Source: Hysterangium stoloniferum (lineage: Eukaryota > Basidiomycota > Agaricomycetes > Hysterangiales > Hysterangiaceae). From it: DNA of 64,000 nucleotides. This document shows positions 11,764 to 22,499 of the stretch, one piece after another. The notes under the pieces are model-generated. The model did not search any database. It was not told the DNA's origin and was given only the letters and a program-made list of their open reading frames with translations. The translations under genes and the position numbers were made by a program. Every line of letters begins with the position of its first letter. Position 1 is the stretch's first letter. Where the stretch lies: positions 434,001 through 498,000 of the forward strand of contig WHVD01000043.1 of assembly GCA_015178975.1 (NCBI GenBank), written 5' to 3'.

Positions 11764-12692
11764 GCGATTACGTCATTACAACGATTTAGTCAAGTCAACC
11801 GCTGCACACCAACTCTGATGAGGTTGCATCAACATTCATCACAAACATCACCCGTTATCTATCAGAGTTTGATGATTTCTAACTTATTTTCGGCCTCTTT
11901 GATATCGTGGAAGCGATCTGCCAGGTGCGTCAACCATCTATACAGGAGCTCATGGTGATCAGAAGGTACATTGAATTCTGGTTACAAGCGTGCGTCGCCA
12001 CATCACATCATTTCATCTTTCCCACCAAAACCATAACAGAGAAAGTCCCCAGCGACTAATTTACGCATATGAAAGTCCTATACGGCTTCTCGTGTGTTGC
12101 ATCCACCAAGATGCATGGTTTCGAGATTTTGCTGCAGCGGCATTGAGGGTTATATTGGACGACATAAACGTGCATATAGCGTCATTGACACGTCATATTG
12201 ATTCGGAGGCATCACGTTTACTGTATTGGAATGTTGTCTCCTTGCAAACCTTCTTCCACGACAGCACGCTTCTCACCGATTATATCAACTAGCTGAATGT
12301 GGTTTCTTCGTTCATTGGGCCCATCGTACGGTACGTTCACAATATTTTACCTACCTGCACCGTCTTACGTCCGCCTATGAAACTTTCCTGCCAGTCTGAT
12401 TCTGACGCACACGAGTCCTAATTGGTATCTCCTGCTGTCTGGGGAAAGAATAATCCAGTTGACTATGAAGCTGATAGCTGGATCTTCCGAGCCCGAATCC
12501 GCATGTACCACAGTACGCAGCCTCGATACCATTCCCATACTCGTTTCTCTCCTTCCACATTGTGACACCATGCGCGGCTCGACCAATCGCCAATCCATCA
12601 GTTACTGGCTTGAGCGTTTAGCTTTCACCGCGTGTTCTTTCCTTTGCGTGGTCGCCACACCTGCCACTCGTGCGTCGGTGGGGTCTAATTAG
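11764..12692 (+). pseudogene. Family A copy 2, 3' half only
   Basis: Holds the exons from the HIARYL region to the C-terminus. The intron equivalent to 9094-9155 is 12331-12394 (GTACGT..CAG). The last exon keeps LTMKLIAGSSEPESACTTVR and ends TAG at 12690-12692. The residue equivalent to Gln in HINQLN is a TAG stop (about 12290), and no 5' exons precede it, since the tandem junction falls inside the gene. It cannot make the full protein. Confidence 0.6.
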
Positions 12693-13157
12693 ACCCCTAT
12701 ATCACTGTGGGAGGAACATAGTTGCCCCGACAAAGGTCTTGCACCATCAATTGGATACACTTCCTAATCATTTCTCTTTAACTATGCGGACACATCTCAA
12801 CCAAACCAGGAGTACAATCCCGTCCACCTTTAATTAATTCACTTTGCAACCAGATTTGAAAAAATGTATTACGATATATAGCTTGAGCCAATGTAAGAGC
12901 GCATATAGTCACTTTTTGCCATCGTGGCAAACATTGCGCTTTGTACTCATACAGGCGTGGAATACAATTTGGGGCACTAGCTGGGCCTGGGCCAGACTAA
13001 CATCCCAATATTAACGACACCCGTTTTAATAAAATATCAATGGAGGTCTGAAAAATGGCTCCCACGCCGCCATTTCGATGCATGTCTCGTTCAGGCTGAT
13101 CATACGTTCAGGCCATTGTTCAATCAACAAGATCCACGATCTTAAAACCGAGGGCCT

Positions 13158-13490
13158 TCACACCGAGCGAGTCAATATGTTGCGCGAATTCCTTAAACTA
13201 ATGCTCTTCCATTGAAAACTTGACAATACAGCTGCCATAGGTCCATCAAATATAAAAGCGCACACAGTCTCTTCATCATTGCCGGGAGCTCTGCATGTTC
13301 CACGCTTTGATCTGATACATTCACACCAAGTGAGTCAATCTGTTGCGTGAATTCCTTAGACTAATGCTCTTCCATTGAAAACTTGACAATACAGCTACCA
13401 TAGGTCGATCAAATGTAAGAGCGCATACAGTCATTTTTCATCATTGCCGCGACCTCTGCACGTTGCATGCATTTATCCCCTACATCCATT
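13158..13490. repeat. Local tandem duplication of about 165 bp inside family B
   Basis: The stretch containing CTTCCATTGAAAACTTGACA occurs twice, about 13158-13325 and 13326-13490, with diverged copies. Unit 1 has it once (about 9900-10070). This explains most of the length difference between the units. Confidence 0.8.
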
Positions 13491-13863
13491 GAATACAGTT
13501 GGGGGTACTGAACGTGGTTGGATTGACATCCCATTTATAAATGACAATCAACTCAAACAGAACACGGACTTGAGAGTTGTATGAAACTACATAATTTGAC
13601 AAAATGTAAATGCGAAGATAGTCACTTGGGATGATTGCTGCTCTAGACCGGTGTTGAATATACTCCGAGGACCACCCATCGCTGAAATCACATCGCATAT
13701 TTATCGAAAACAATTTCAATAGAATTCCACTAGGATGTCTCAAAGAAGGCAGTCCCACCGTTATTCTCATGTCATTTGCTTGGGCAAACAGGAAGCCGGT
13801 CAACCCAATGGACAACATCATAATCAAGATACCGACACTTCTCCACATGTCGCAAACTTTCAC
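13480..13863 (-). CDS. Hypothetical 127-residue frame, family B unit 2
   Basis: Open from ATG at 13863 to a stop at 13480. The N-terminus carries a hydrophobic stretch (residues about 8-27, SVGILIMMLSIGLTGFLF), compatible with a signal anchor. The rest has no motif I recognise. The copies at 10.4 and 23.3 kb align in nucleotides but are broken by stops, so this is either the least damaged copy of a small gene or a chance open frame in a repeat. Confidence 0.3.
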   Translation of the reverse strand: MKVCDMWRSVGILIMMLSIGLTGFLFAQANDMRITVGLPSLRHPSGILLKLFSINMRCDFSDGWSSEYIQHRSRAAIIPSDYLRIYILSNYVVSYNSQVRVLFELIVIYKWDVNPTTFSTPNCIQWM

Positions 13864-14223
13864 TTTGGATAAAAGAAAGGTAGCTCGTGGTCATTTCAGG
13901 TGGAATCAGCTATCAACTAAGAGCTGAAGAATACCCACAACAACTGTAAGGTCGTTGAGTGACCTCATTCAGTTGGTACAGACAGGACTAGGTCATTTTT
14001 ATTTTAAGGGAGTAATGAGGAATACATTAAATCACGAAACGGCTCGATAAGGATAGTGGCTACCATTCTTAAAAAATATCCTTGGGAATATATCTTTCGT
14101 GAAACAATGGAATTGCCAGTTATAATCGAAAGCATGCAATGTCCGTCTATAGATGGAGGTAACAAAGATGAAGAATTGGGATTGGATGAACTAGAAGGCT
14201 CATCACTGGTGGGGTCAATGGTA

Positions 14224-14985
14224 TCAGTGCAGGGGACTACATATGATAATTTCACTTGATTTTTGAGTTTGACCAACCCAGTCTGGATACTGCACCATCG
14301 CAAATGCCTGAACCTTCCAATCGCCCTCGCACCACCGAAATTCAGGAAATTTGGTGCACATATTGTTGTTGAAATACTCACCCGCAAACGCATTCTGACT
14401 CCCCCAACCTTCTGGGTCTTCTTTCTCTGCATGCAGCGAGTTCCACAATTGCTTCGCATGGTCAGTCACGCCCTGATTGGACTGGCTTTGAGTGCCTGAC
14501 CCTCCTCATTTGTCAGAAAACCAAACATTTGAAGTCCCGTGCTCGATGTAATTCTTCATGAAGTTCCGCCAATCGCTCCATGTCCAGAACTTGACATTAG
14601 ACAGTCTGCTTGACTTGATTTTGTAGGTAATAGAGGACCGGCCAGCTTCCCGGATGTTTTAGCTTGTGCGGAAGCAACATTTGGCTGGCTTTGTAGCATA
14701 GGTTTTAATGTCACAACCAGATCTCTGCATAAAAAATGAAATGAAGGTATATATGTGTCTCAGACAATATCGAAATTCCACCCTTGTGCATCCAGTTGGG
14801 GTTCCAGGACAGAAACCTTGGTACATATGGTGCTAAACACCCCATTTCGGGTTTGCAAGAGATCATTTTCAGTAGCTTTCATGAGGATGTCGAAATATGC
14901 ATGGTGATCGAGGTTCTGCGTGAAATGGCAGAACGGTTGATTAAAATATGAAAAAAGATCCTAAAAGACATCTAAGATGAATGTA
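14224..14985 (-). pseudogene. Unknown spliced gene, family C copy 2 (better preserved)
   Basis: Same exon order as 10820-11560. The frame from about 14735 reads DIKTYATKPAKCCFR, SNVKFWTWSDWRNFM, HGTSNVWFSDK, then GVTDHAKQLWNSLHAEKE, EDPEGWGSQNAF, EYFNNNMCTKFPEFRW and VQYPDWVGQTQKSS. Upstream exon sequence (about 14740-14985) encodes FDILMKATENDLL. There are two in-frame stops, TAA near 14655 and TGA near 14510, but the stretch between and after them is uninterrupted. Function unknown; a transposon-associated accessory protein is one possibility I cannot test. Confidence 0.55.
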
Positions 14986-15187
14986 TTTGCAAAAGAAAGC
15001 TCTACTTACCGATGCTCTTTTTTAATCTGTCTGTTCTGTAAAATCATTCATTGGTAATCCGGAGAATTCCAGCTGTGCTCAGAACGGCCGATCGCCGTTC
15101 GGTTGGTTTGGCAGGCAACGGCTCCCGCCAGTTGTCCCCAGATCTCTCCAGAACAGGTTTTCACTGGGGTTCATTGGTTAACCGGTC

Positions 15188-15482
15188 ACCTGCGATTACG
15201 TCATTACAACGATTTAGTAAAGTCAACCACTGCACACCAACTCTGATGAGGTTGCATCAACGTTATCTATCAGAGTTTGATGATTTCTAACTCATTTTCG
15301 GCCTCTTTGATATCGTGGAAGCAATCTGCCAGGTGGGTCAACCATCTATAGAGGAGCTCATGGTGATAGAGGGTACATTGAATTCTGGTTACAAGCGTGT
15401 GTCGCCACATCACACCATTTCATCGTTCCCACCAAAACCATAACAGACAAAATCACCCCAACGACTTTATTCGTATGGATAC
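15188..15482 (+). pseudogene. Family A copy 3, left fragment (third cassette cut by insertion)
   Basis: Start of a third tandem unit: the HIARYL/ICQVGQ exon region and the CATAACAG intron end at about 15452, cut at the CCTACATAG target site. The continuation lies at 20369-20545, on the far side of the inserted element. Confidence 0.75.
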
Positions 15483-15815
15483 CCTACATAGGGGTATAGG
15501 AAAGTGCCGCGCAGGGTGTCGCGCTGCGACATGTTTCTTTTTTTCAAATTAAGTACATACTTCGTAAATTTTATATTGTAAATTATCAAAATAAAATTAT
15601 ATTTGACATTAGATTATCAAAACATGAGAACTGTTACATCTAGTGTACCAGTTTCCTGGTGAAAAATGCCTTGTGCACCACTTTAATTGCCATATCTTTA
15701 GTTTTAGCCCTTCCTTGAGTAATATTAATACTCAAATAAACTTACTAAACTCTAAAATAACAAAATGTAACTGTAAATGACATGGGTTCTAGGTTTACAC
15801 CAAAAATTTGTATGT

Positions 15816-15960
15816 CGCAGCAGTTACCTTCCTAATGAGGAAGTGTCGCGCAAGTGTCACGACACTTCCTCATTAGGAAGGTGAACTGTGTGACACTTCC
15901 TCATTAGGAAGGTGAACTGCATGACACTTCCTCATTAGGAAGGTGACTGCTGCAACAATG
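15816..15960. repeat. Palindromic 31 bp repeats near the left end of the TIR element
   Basis: The near-palindrome CTTCCTCATTAGGAAG occurs three times in direct order with 31 bp spacing (about 15866-15950). One preceding copy reads inverted (CTTCCTAATGAGGAAG, about 15830). The block is bracketed by GCAGCAGTTACC and GGTGACTGCTGC, so the whole can fold on itself. Confidence 0.85.
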
Positions 15961-16078
15961 AAATAACTTTACCTGTGGATGACAGAGGCTCAAAAAAATG
16001 TTAAAAATTATGTCTTAGAAGTTCTATACTGCTGTGTTATATACTCTTAAAAATGATTATATACAGAAATCACATCAG

Positions 16079-16104
16079 GGTTAGGGTTTAGGGTTTAGGG
16101 TTTC
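16079..16104 (+). repeat. Short telomere-like tract (TTAGGG)n
   Basis: About three units of the TTTAGGG/TTAGGG type in the interior of a transposon. Too short for a chromosome end; probably interstitial. Confidence 0.6.
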
Positions 16105-16281
16105 ATTCTAAGAGTTGAACAAAAAAATATGGGCTCTATTTCTTCTGATGATTACCTGCATCCAATCCCCATTATTGAAAGCTGGCACACCCTGCTGCTT
16201 TTGAAGTATCAAACATTTCATATTCAATTAATCTAATGGCTTCTTTGTCAACATCTATGGCAGAGAATGGTTGGTACCTGG

Positions 16282-17019
16282 TGTTAAGAACTGAAAACTG
16301 ACTGATGTCGGTTGGCCGACAGGGACCGATCAGAAGGACTTGGCTTCAGCTTATGTGCTGCACCCTCACAAATGTCCGTTGAGTGTCCTTAAATTTCGGG
16401 TGGGCAAAGACTAATCCTAACGAGTTCCTTTCGGCGAGATACCGATCGGGACCGAAGGTTAAGTCGAGTGTCGGGCCAAGGGTCAGTGACCGGGAGTGGA
16501 CGAGCGCATGTGAAGGCGGATGAGGGGATTCTTAGTACAAGACTGCTAGAGGTGTAAGAGGGTATTCTGAGTCAATATTCTGATTGCCTAATAACTACAA
16601 CTACAGTGGGTTCATATACAAGTATCAGGCATCTAGAAAATACTAACTAGGAGAGGAGTGGAACAAGGTATTGACAATAAGCTTGACTAGGAACGGGAGG
16701 TTTATGACTAGTTCGGAGGCCAAAGAGATAACCAAGAGTGGAATTACAGGAAAAGGAAATAGTTTGAGGGTTACAAGTATATATAGACATATGTGAAACA
16801 TAGGATAGAACGGATCATGATAATAAAAGGGACGTATCAAAAGTTTAACCAGATAGTATGAGTATATTTTGACATGGGCATAAATGGAGTTTGATCATTG
16901 CGAAAGCATACGTCAGCATTGGGGGCAATGGTTTCTGATGTGGTGACTTGAGCGATAACTTGAATTGTCAATAGGTGGCACTAACCTTGGGGCTGAACAG
17001 CTGCAACACAGTCGTAACA
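16282..17019 (-). repeat. Solo LTR (738 bp), minus orientation
   Basis: Runs TGTTAAGAACTG to GTCGTAACA on the plus strand and is flanked by CCTGG at 16277-16281 and 17020-17024, a perfect 5 bp target duplication. Its reverse complement matches 18454-19192 over the full length. No internal region lies beside it, so recombination between two LTRs has removed one. A Gypsy-type origin is likely from the 5 bp duplication and the TGTTATGACCG start. Confidence 0.93.
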
Positions 17020-17649
17020 CCTGGCTATATTGTATATGCTACAAGTGCTTCCGTAGGTTTTGAAAAAGTTGTGTATGTTTAAAGGTAGATCATCAGGGGA
17101 TAATTGGATGTAGGACTGTTTCAGGATATTGCTAAGATCTAAGCAAAGGGGGCAAAGGAGGCTCTACATATGTACATATGTCAGGGGGCCAAGGCTCAAA
17201 AAAAAGCCAAATATTATGTCTTAGAAGTTCTACATATATTGTATTATATGTATATCTTAAAAATGAATATTATGTACAGAAAACCTTTTTATTTGCATTA
17301 AAACATTTTATACCTCAAGTCTTTTATATAATTCAGCCTGGGTTGTTTTCTGAGTATTCTTTCAGACTGCTTCTCAAATAAAGCTTCCTCACACAGTCCC
17401 TCTCCTTTTCACTTCTGAGCTGATTGGGGTTTTGGTCTATTTAGAGGGAAAATGTAGGGCTCTTGAGTGTCTGGTTCACTGCCTTCACTAAATTCTGGCC
17501 CATGCTACATGAAAGTATGAGCATTAATCTATATCATATTTTGAAATTGATAGTAAGATACCTGATATTCAGTCTCTGTCAGGGCAATATATATAATATA
17601 TATTTTTGCCATTTATTTTTGATTTTAGTTTATTTTAACTAAATCTACA

Positions 17650-18065
17650 TGTAGCAATACAAGCATGGTACGAGAGCGATTATGTAATCGCGTTGCCGCC
17701 CACACGAAAAGCAGTGCGGTGCAGTAACACAGCGATGGCATCGACATAAGGTCGACGCTGCCACCCAAGACCCGATGGTCACACAGAGGCGGCTGCGCAG
17801 CAACACAGCGATGCGGCGCAATAGCACCGCGATGCGACGTAATGGCGGCACAGCATAAACGATGGCGCCGACATAACGCTGACGGTGCCACCTACGCCCC
17901 AACAGACACACAGTGCGAAGCACTGTGTGTCCATGGAGGCTTCCTTGTGCACCGTCACTGCAACAACAGTCGGAGCCTACACAAACGCCGAAGTGCCGCA
18001 CGGACCTACACAGCGCTGCACGGGATTACATAAGTGCCGAAGCGCAGCTATGCAATGTAAGGTGC
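17650..18065. other. CpG-rich island inside AT-rich transposon DNA
   Basis: About 415 bp rich in CG dinucleotides, with sharp edges against AT-rich, CpG-poor sequence. It contains short inverted repeats (GCGATTATGTAATCGC; CACAGTGCGAAGCACTGTG) and an imperfect direct repeat of about 34 bp (17731 and 17861, CGATGGC..CGACATAA). Frames are open on both strands, as expected from the composition, and no protein is recognisable. Confidence 0.7.
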
Positions 18066-18247
18066 ATACATGACGTTTTTAGTATTCTTCTTAGATTTTT
18101 CATCAATAAAAAATATTAAATAAATAGTATAAATAGGGGGCATGTACATAGTTGATCTTTAGTTTCAATCTCTTAGGAATCCCACTAAAACAAGTGTGAT
18201 CTCCCCTGTCATTGAGCTGTCTCCTCTTCATTTCATATCTCTGTGTT

Positions 18248-20043
18248 TTATCTTGTGTTTGGTAGCCTTGTTAGTGTTGCCCTAACAGTCTCCTCTGGTT
18301 CAGGAATATCACATTCATTCCAAGGGTAGGGAATAAATGGATATGGACTCCATTTATTCTGATGATTACCTGCATCCAATCCCCATTGTTGAAAGCTGGC
18401 AGGCCCTGCTGCTTTTGAAGTCTCAAACATTTCATGTTCAAGTAATCCAATGGTGTTATGACCGTGTCACAGCCATTTCAGCCCTGAGGTTAGCGCCACC
18501 TATCGACAATTCAAGTCATTGCTCAAGTCACCACATCAGAAACCATCGCCCCCGATGCTGACGTATGCTTTCATGATGATCAAACTCCATTTACACCCAC
18601 AGCAAAATATACTTGTACTATCTGGTTAAACTTTTGATACGTCCCTTTTATTATCATGATCCGTTCTATCCTATGTTTCACATATGTCTATATATACTTG
18701 TAACCCTCAAACTATTTCCTTTTCCTGTAATTCCACTCTCGGTTATCTCTTCAGCCTCCGAACTAATCATAAACCTCCCGTTCCTAGTCAAGCTTATTGT
18801 CAATACCTTGTTCCACTCTTCTCCTAGTTAGTATTTTCTAGACGCCTGATACTTGTATATGAACCTGCTGTAGTTGTAGTTATTAGGCAATCAGAATATC
18901 GACTCAGAATACCCTCTTACGCCTCTAGCAGTCTTGTACTAAGAATCCCCTCATCTGCCTTCGTGTGCATTCGTCCACTCTCGGTCACCGACCCTTGGCC
19001 CGACACTTGACTTAACCTTCGGTCCCAATTGGTATCTCACTGAAAGGAACTCATTAGGATTAGTCTTCACCCACCCGAAATTTAAGGACACTCAATGGAC
19101 ATTTGTGAGGGCGCAGCACATAAGCTGAAGCCAAGTCCTTCCGATCAGTCCCTGTCGGCCAACCGACATCAGTCAGTTTTCAGTTCTTAACAAATGGCTT
19201 CTTTGTAACATTTATGGCAGGGAATGGTGGTACCTGGCTATAATGTATATGCCATGAGTGCTTCAATAGGTCTTGAAATAGTTGTGTATGTTTGGGAAGA
19301 TCCTCAAAAGGTGGGCTATCAGGGGACAATTGGGTGTAGGACTGTTTCAGGATAAGAAGAGTCATCACATAGGCTGCAGGTACTCGTTGGATCCATTTAT
19401 CCTTGTTCCTTGCACCAGAGTCCAGGTTCATATGCAGCCAATAATGTATCATGGCAATTTGTATTGAAGAGAGATTTCCAGAAAACAATATGACATGGTT
19501 TTTAAGGTAGGTGGATTCAGCCTTCAACTCAGACATAGTCTTCCCAGTGTACAGGTAATCCAAAGCAGCTCTTCTAACTTGTTTTGGTATCTTCATCAGC
19601 TTGTTAAGGAATGGAAGGTGAAGTTTCAGAAGAGTATCAAACATTGGAGATGATGGATAATGAAAGTAATCCAAGATCTTGTCAGCATCATGTGGTAATT
19701 GTCAAGACCTGTTCCCGGGAACTCCACAGAGTACCCTCTGGATATTATATTAGGTTTATTGTTCTTGTTGTTTTCCCATCTTAGTCTCATTGTATTGTGT
19801 TGTTAGGACCTGGGCCCCAGATCCTCCCAGTAATAGCCCTTTCTTGATATAAGGGTGGCTTCTGACCTGGACCTCATATGGACTTCCCATATTCTCTAGA
19901 CACTTACTAATCTGTGACTCAGTTTGTTCCTGATTATGTTTTGACATGCATATATTCACTTGATATTGTGTTTTAGTACCTGTTCCCATATCAACTTGAC
20001 CCATATACTCCAGAATGGTTAATCCTGTTAATTTCTTGTTCAC
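18248..20043 (-). pseudogene. Unknown transposon-internal gene, split by a solo LTR
   Basis: Three minus-strand pieces: 19756-20043 (95 codons), 19193-19674 (about 160 codons, with YLYTGKTMSELKAEST and RVPAAYVMTLLILKQS) and 18248-18450 (MFETSKAAGPASFQQWGLDA). The last two are separated by the LTR at 18454-19192. Without it they would nearly join, with one base missing compared with the related stretch at 16130-16281, which reads IDVDKEAIRLIEYEMFDTSK continuously. I recognise no domain. It may be the protein of the surrounding TIR element. Confidence 0.5.
18454..19192 (+). repeat. Solo LTR (739 bp), plus orientation
   Basis: Runs TGTTATGACCG to GTTCTTAACA, flanked by AATGG at 18449-18453 and 19193-19197. 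Same family as 16282-17019, opposite orientation. Contains a TATATATACTT promoter-like stretch near 18690. Confidence 0.94.
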
Positions 20044-20368
20044 ATGACTTGTGTTTTTGTTTCAGCAGATCAGTAGTACAATCATAAATTATTCTACTGT
20101 GTATATTCTATTAATCTTTTTAAACCACAATCTAATCAGCATATTGACTTAGCTACAACCTATCTCCTCAATATACTAAGCTAAACTATGAAACTTGACA
20201 CCAGTGTATTTTCAGAACTCCTGGGTTTCCAACTCTCTGACCAGTCATGAAGTATAGATGGAACTTTATATCTATTTATGCTAGTCAAATGTGTTTTTGA
20301 GGGCATTTTGAGGTGTTCGCGGCAGTCGCGACACCCTGCATGGCACTTTCCCATGGCCCCCTACATAG

Positions 20369-20545
20369 CTTCTTGTGTGTTGCATCCAAGATGCATGATT
20401 TCGAGATATTGCTGCAGTGGCATCAAGGGTGATATTGAAGGACATAAACATTCATATAGCGTCAGTGACACTTCATTCACTGTATCAGAGTATTCACTCT
20501 TGCAAACCTTCTTCGACGTACTTTCAGACTTTCTGGGATAACTGT
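20369..20545 (+). pseudogene. Family A copy 3, right fragment
   Basis: Continues the exon cut at 15482: TGTGTTGCATCCAAGATGCA, then the stretch equivalent to VILDNINVHIAS and the LQTFF region. It ends in unrelated sequence near 20545. Confidence 0.7.
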
Positions 20546-21782
20546 ACCCACCCCTTCTGAAGCTAGGACCCAATGATCATACAAGAGCCCAGCACATAAA
20601 ATGAAGCCACCTCCTATCTGCCTTGGAACTTCTACAGGTTTTTCCCATGCCTTAGTTCACTCCTGCCCAGTAAGGCCTGAGATTAACATATATCCCTTGC
20701 ATCCTTGTTATATCTCTGGATTGTTATTAAAATAACTTTTCTATCTATATATATATGGAGCAATAGTATTTGAAATCCAATCTGAATGTTGGGTTACATC
20801 ACATTGCATTTAAACTTACTTCTCTCTACAGAAAACCACCCATTCCCTCCCTATCTTGGCCCATTGAATACCTTCAGATTTCCTGAGCTGCAGCCCCATT
20901 TCTCTTCTAATCCTATTCCTGGCCCATCCTGAAGTCACAAATTCATTTGAAATTAGGCCAGCTGCATAATTTGTAATGGTGCAGCATGTAAACTGAAGCC
21001 AAGTCCCACCAATTCACAGTCCTTGCTCCTTGGTTAAATCACTGACTAGATACATATAAAAGCTGTACAAAGCAGCAATATCATTGTAGACTCATGATCA
21101 ACATCATCCAACCTCTCTTTTTGACTAAACTCAGCTGATTTAATAGCAATATTCAATCTTTGTTATATATCTAGTGCAACATCACCAAGTAGACTGCCTG
21201 TATACATATTGTCTAAAGCAAAGGAATCATCATGGGCTTGGACTGACATTATTCTGCCCATTCCTTATCCTAGTTGTATTTTGTATTTGGGCTTTTTGGA
21301 TTGACACCTGAGTCCTTTACATATATACATATATCCTCTAACAAAAACCTGATTTACCATTATATATATTTAAGACCTGTCCATTTTAGATTTTCACAGA
21401 TACTAGTGCTCCAAAGCAACAAATTCTCACAATTCTTACAGAAGTGTAGAGTAACTGGAGAGAAAAAAATCACAAATAGCAATGGATTAAAAAGGCTAAT
21501 CAGAGTCTCAACCAGGAATATAATGTGATTTGGGTAGGAATTGCAGAAGTTGACTGCTAGAGGCTCAAAAGATTTCAAACTCCGACACAGCAATGTGCCG
21601 TGCACTGCTGCGAGGGGTGCCGCGAAAAGTGGGCAATTGCCGTGAACACACATTTTGGTTTAAAACTAAACAGAGTCATATTTTGAAAGGTAATACTCAA
21701 AATATCATGTTAAATGATATATGCTATTAAAAAAGCGCCTAATACACTATTTAAACATTAAAACTAAGTCTTAAAGTAAATT
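20546..21782. other. AT-rich, CpG-poor stretch without a recognised gene
   Basis: Contains two diverged pieces of the solo-LTR family end (GCACATAAAATGAAGCCA at about 20593 and GCAGCATGTAAACTGAAGCC at about 20982) and a short GC-rich patch at 21582-21645. No long frame is open. Confidence 0.5.
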
Positions 21783-21784
21783 AA

Positions 21785-22081
21785 CAGTCCCCCAGTACAC
21801 ATATTGATCGGAATGGGGTCCCAGATCACATGCAATCTCTGCGCCCTCCAGTCATTATTGATGGAGAACCTGAGTTTGAAATCTCTCAAATCTTAGACTC
21901 AAAAATAGATAAGTGTCAATGCACTTGTAAACTGCTTTACTTGGTCAAGTGGGCAGGTTATGAGGGCACAGATGAAGAGACTTCATGGAATTTGGCCATG
22001 GAATTCAGTAATGCCACAGAGATTGTCACTGAATTTCACATAGCTTACTCACTCAAACCTGGACCACTATCCTCTCTCTAA
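21785..22081 (+). pseudogene. Chromodomain-bearing Gypsy integrase C-terminus, fragment
   Basis: The frame reads EISQILDSKID, LLYLVKWAGYEGTDEETSWN and FHIAYSLKPGPL and then stops. This is the chromodomain of chromovirus-type Ty3/Gypsy integrases: aromatic positions Y/W in LYLVKWAGY and W in SWN, then the final PGP. Nothing upstream continues into an integrase core, so it is an isolated 3' remnant. It could belong to the Gypsy family that left the solo LTRs, but that is not shown. Confidence 0.85.
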
Positions 22082-22499
22082 CTGCACTCCATGGACCCTG
22101 TGTATATGTTGGATTCACTTCATTTTTCCCTGTCGCCCTATGTCTCTCTTTGCTTTTACAGGTTCTGATTTCAAGTCTTAGTGGACTACCCACAGACTGT
22201 TACATTTTCACACTTTATTTGAATCAGTTATATATATAATAAAAATCTTTCATTATTATTTTCTTTCATTCTACATTTATGCGACTATGTTTCTGCCTGT
22301 GTTCATTATACTCCTGGGTGATTTTCCAGAGTCAATTGTCTCTGCCAATGATAGTAAAACCTAACTTTTCTTTTCATTTCCCGTCATACTGACCTTAAAG
22401 CCGGTAGTTCCTTCTCCAGTAGCGTCGGCCCTGCGCGTTTGCATCAATTCGCTGCTCACCATCACGAGGGGTCCATATCTTTCAGCACAACATCTCCCA
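22082..22499. other. No gene seen
   Basis: AT-rich sequence after the chromodomain stop, then a transition to family B sequence. Nothing assignable. Confidence 0.5.

Larger units (their letters stand above)
11764..15187. repeat. Tandem cassette, unit 2
   Basis: 3424 bp direct repeat of 8528-11763 in the same order. It is about 190 bp longer, mostly because of a local duplication at 13158-13490. Confidence 0.9.
15492..20359 (-). mobile_element. 4.9 kb terminal-inverted-repeat element, superfamily undetermined
   Basis: The ends are inverted: left GGGTATAGGAAAGTGCCGCG and right (complement) GGGCCATGGGAAAGTGCCAT, both followed by GCAGGGTGTCGCG. The direct repeat CCTACATAG flanks both ends (15483-15491 and 20360-20368) and could be read as 8 to 10 bp. 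It interrupts family A copy 3, whose halves rejoin across it. An 8 bp duplication would fit hAT, 9-10 bp a Mutator-like element. No transposase motif is recognisable; the only candidate product is the broken minus-strand frame at 18248-20043. The interior is partly duplicated (about 15980 onward and 17186 onward) and carries two solo LTRs. Confidence 0.75.

Noticed and set aside
16079-16104. Telomere at 16 kb
   Set aside because: Only three TTAGGG-type units, embedded in transposon DNA with unique sequence on both sides.
17625-18119. Several overlapping frames in the CpG-rich island
   Set aside because: High GC removes stops on every strand; no frame is conserved or has a motif.
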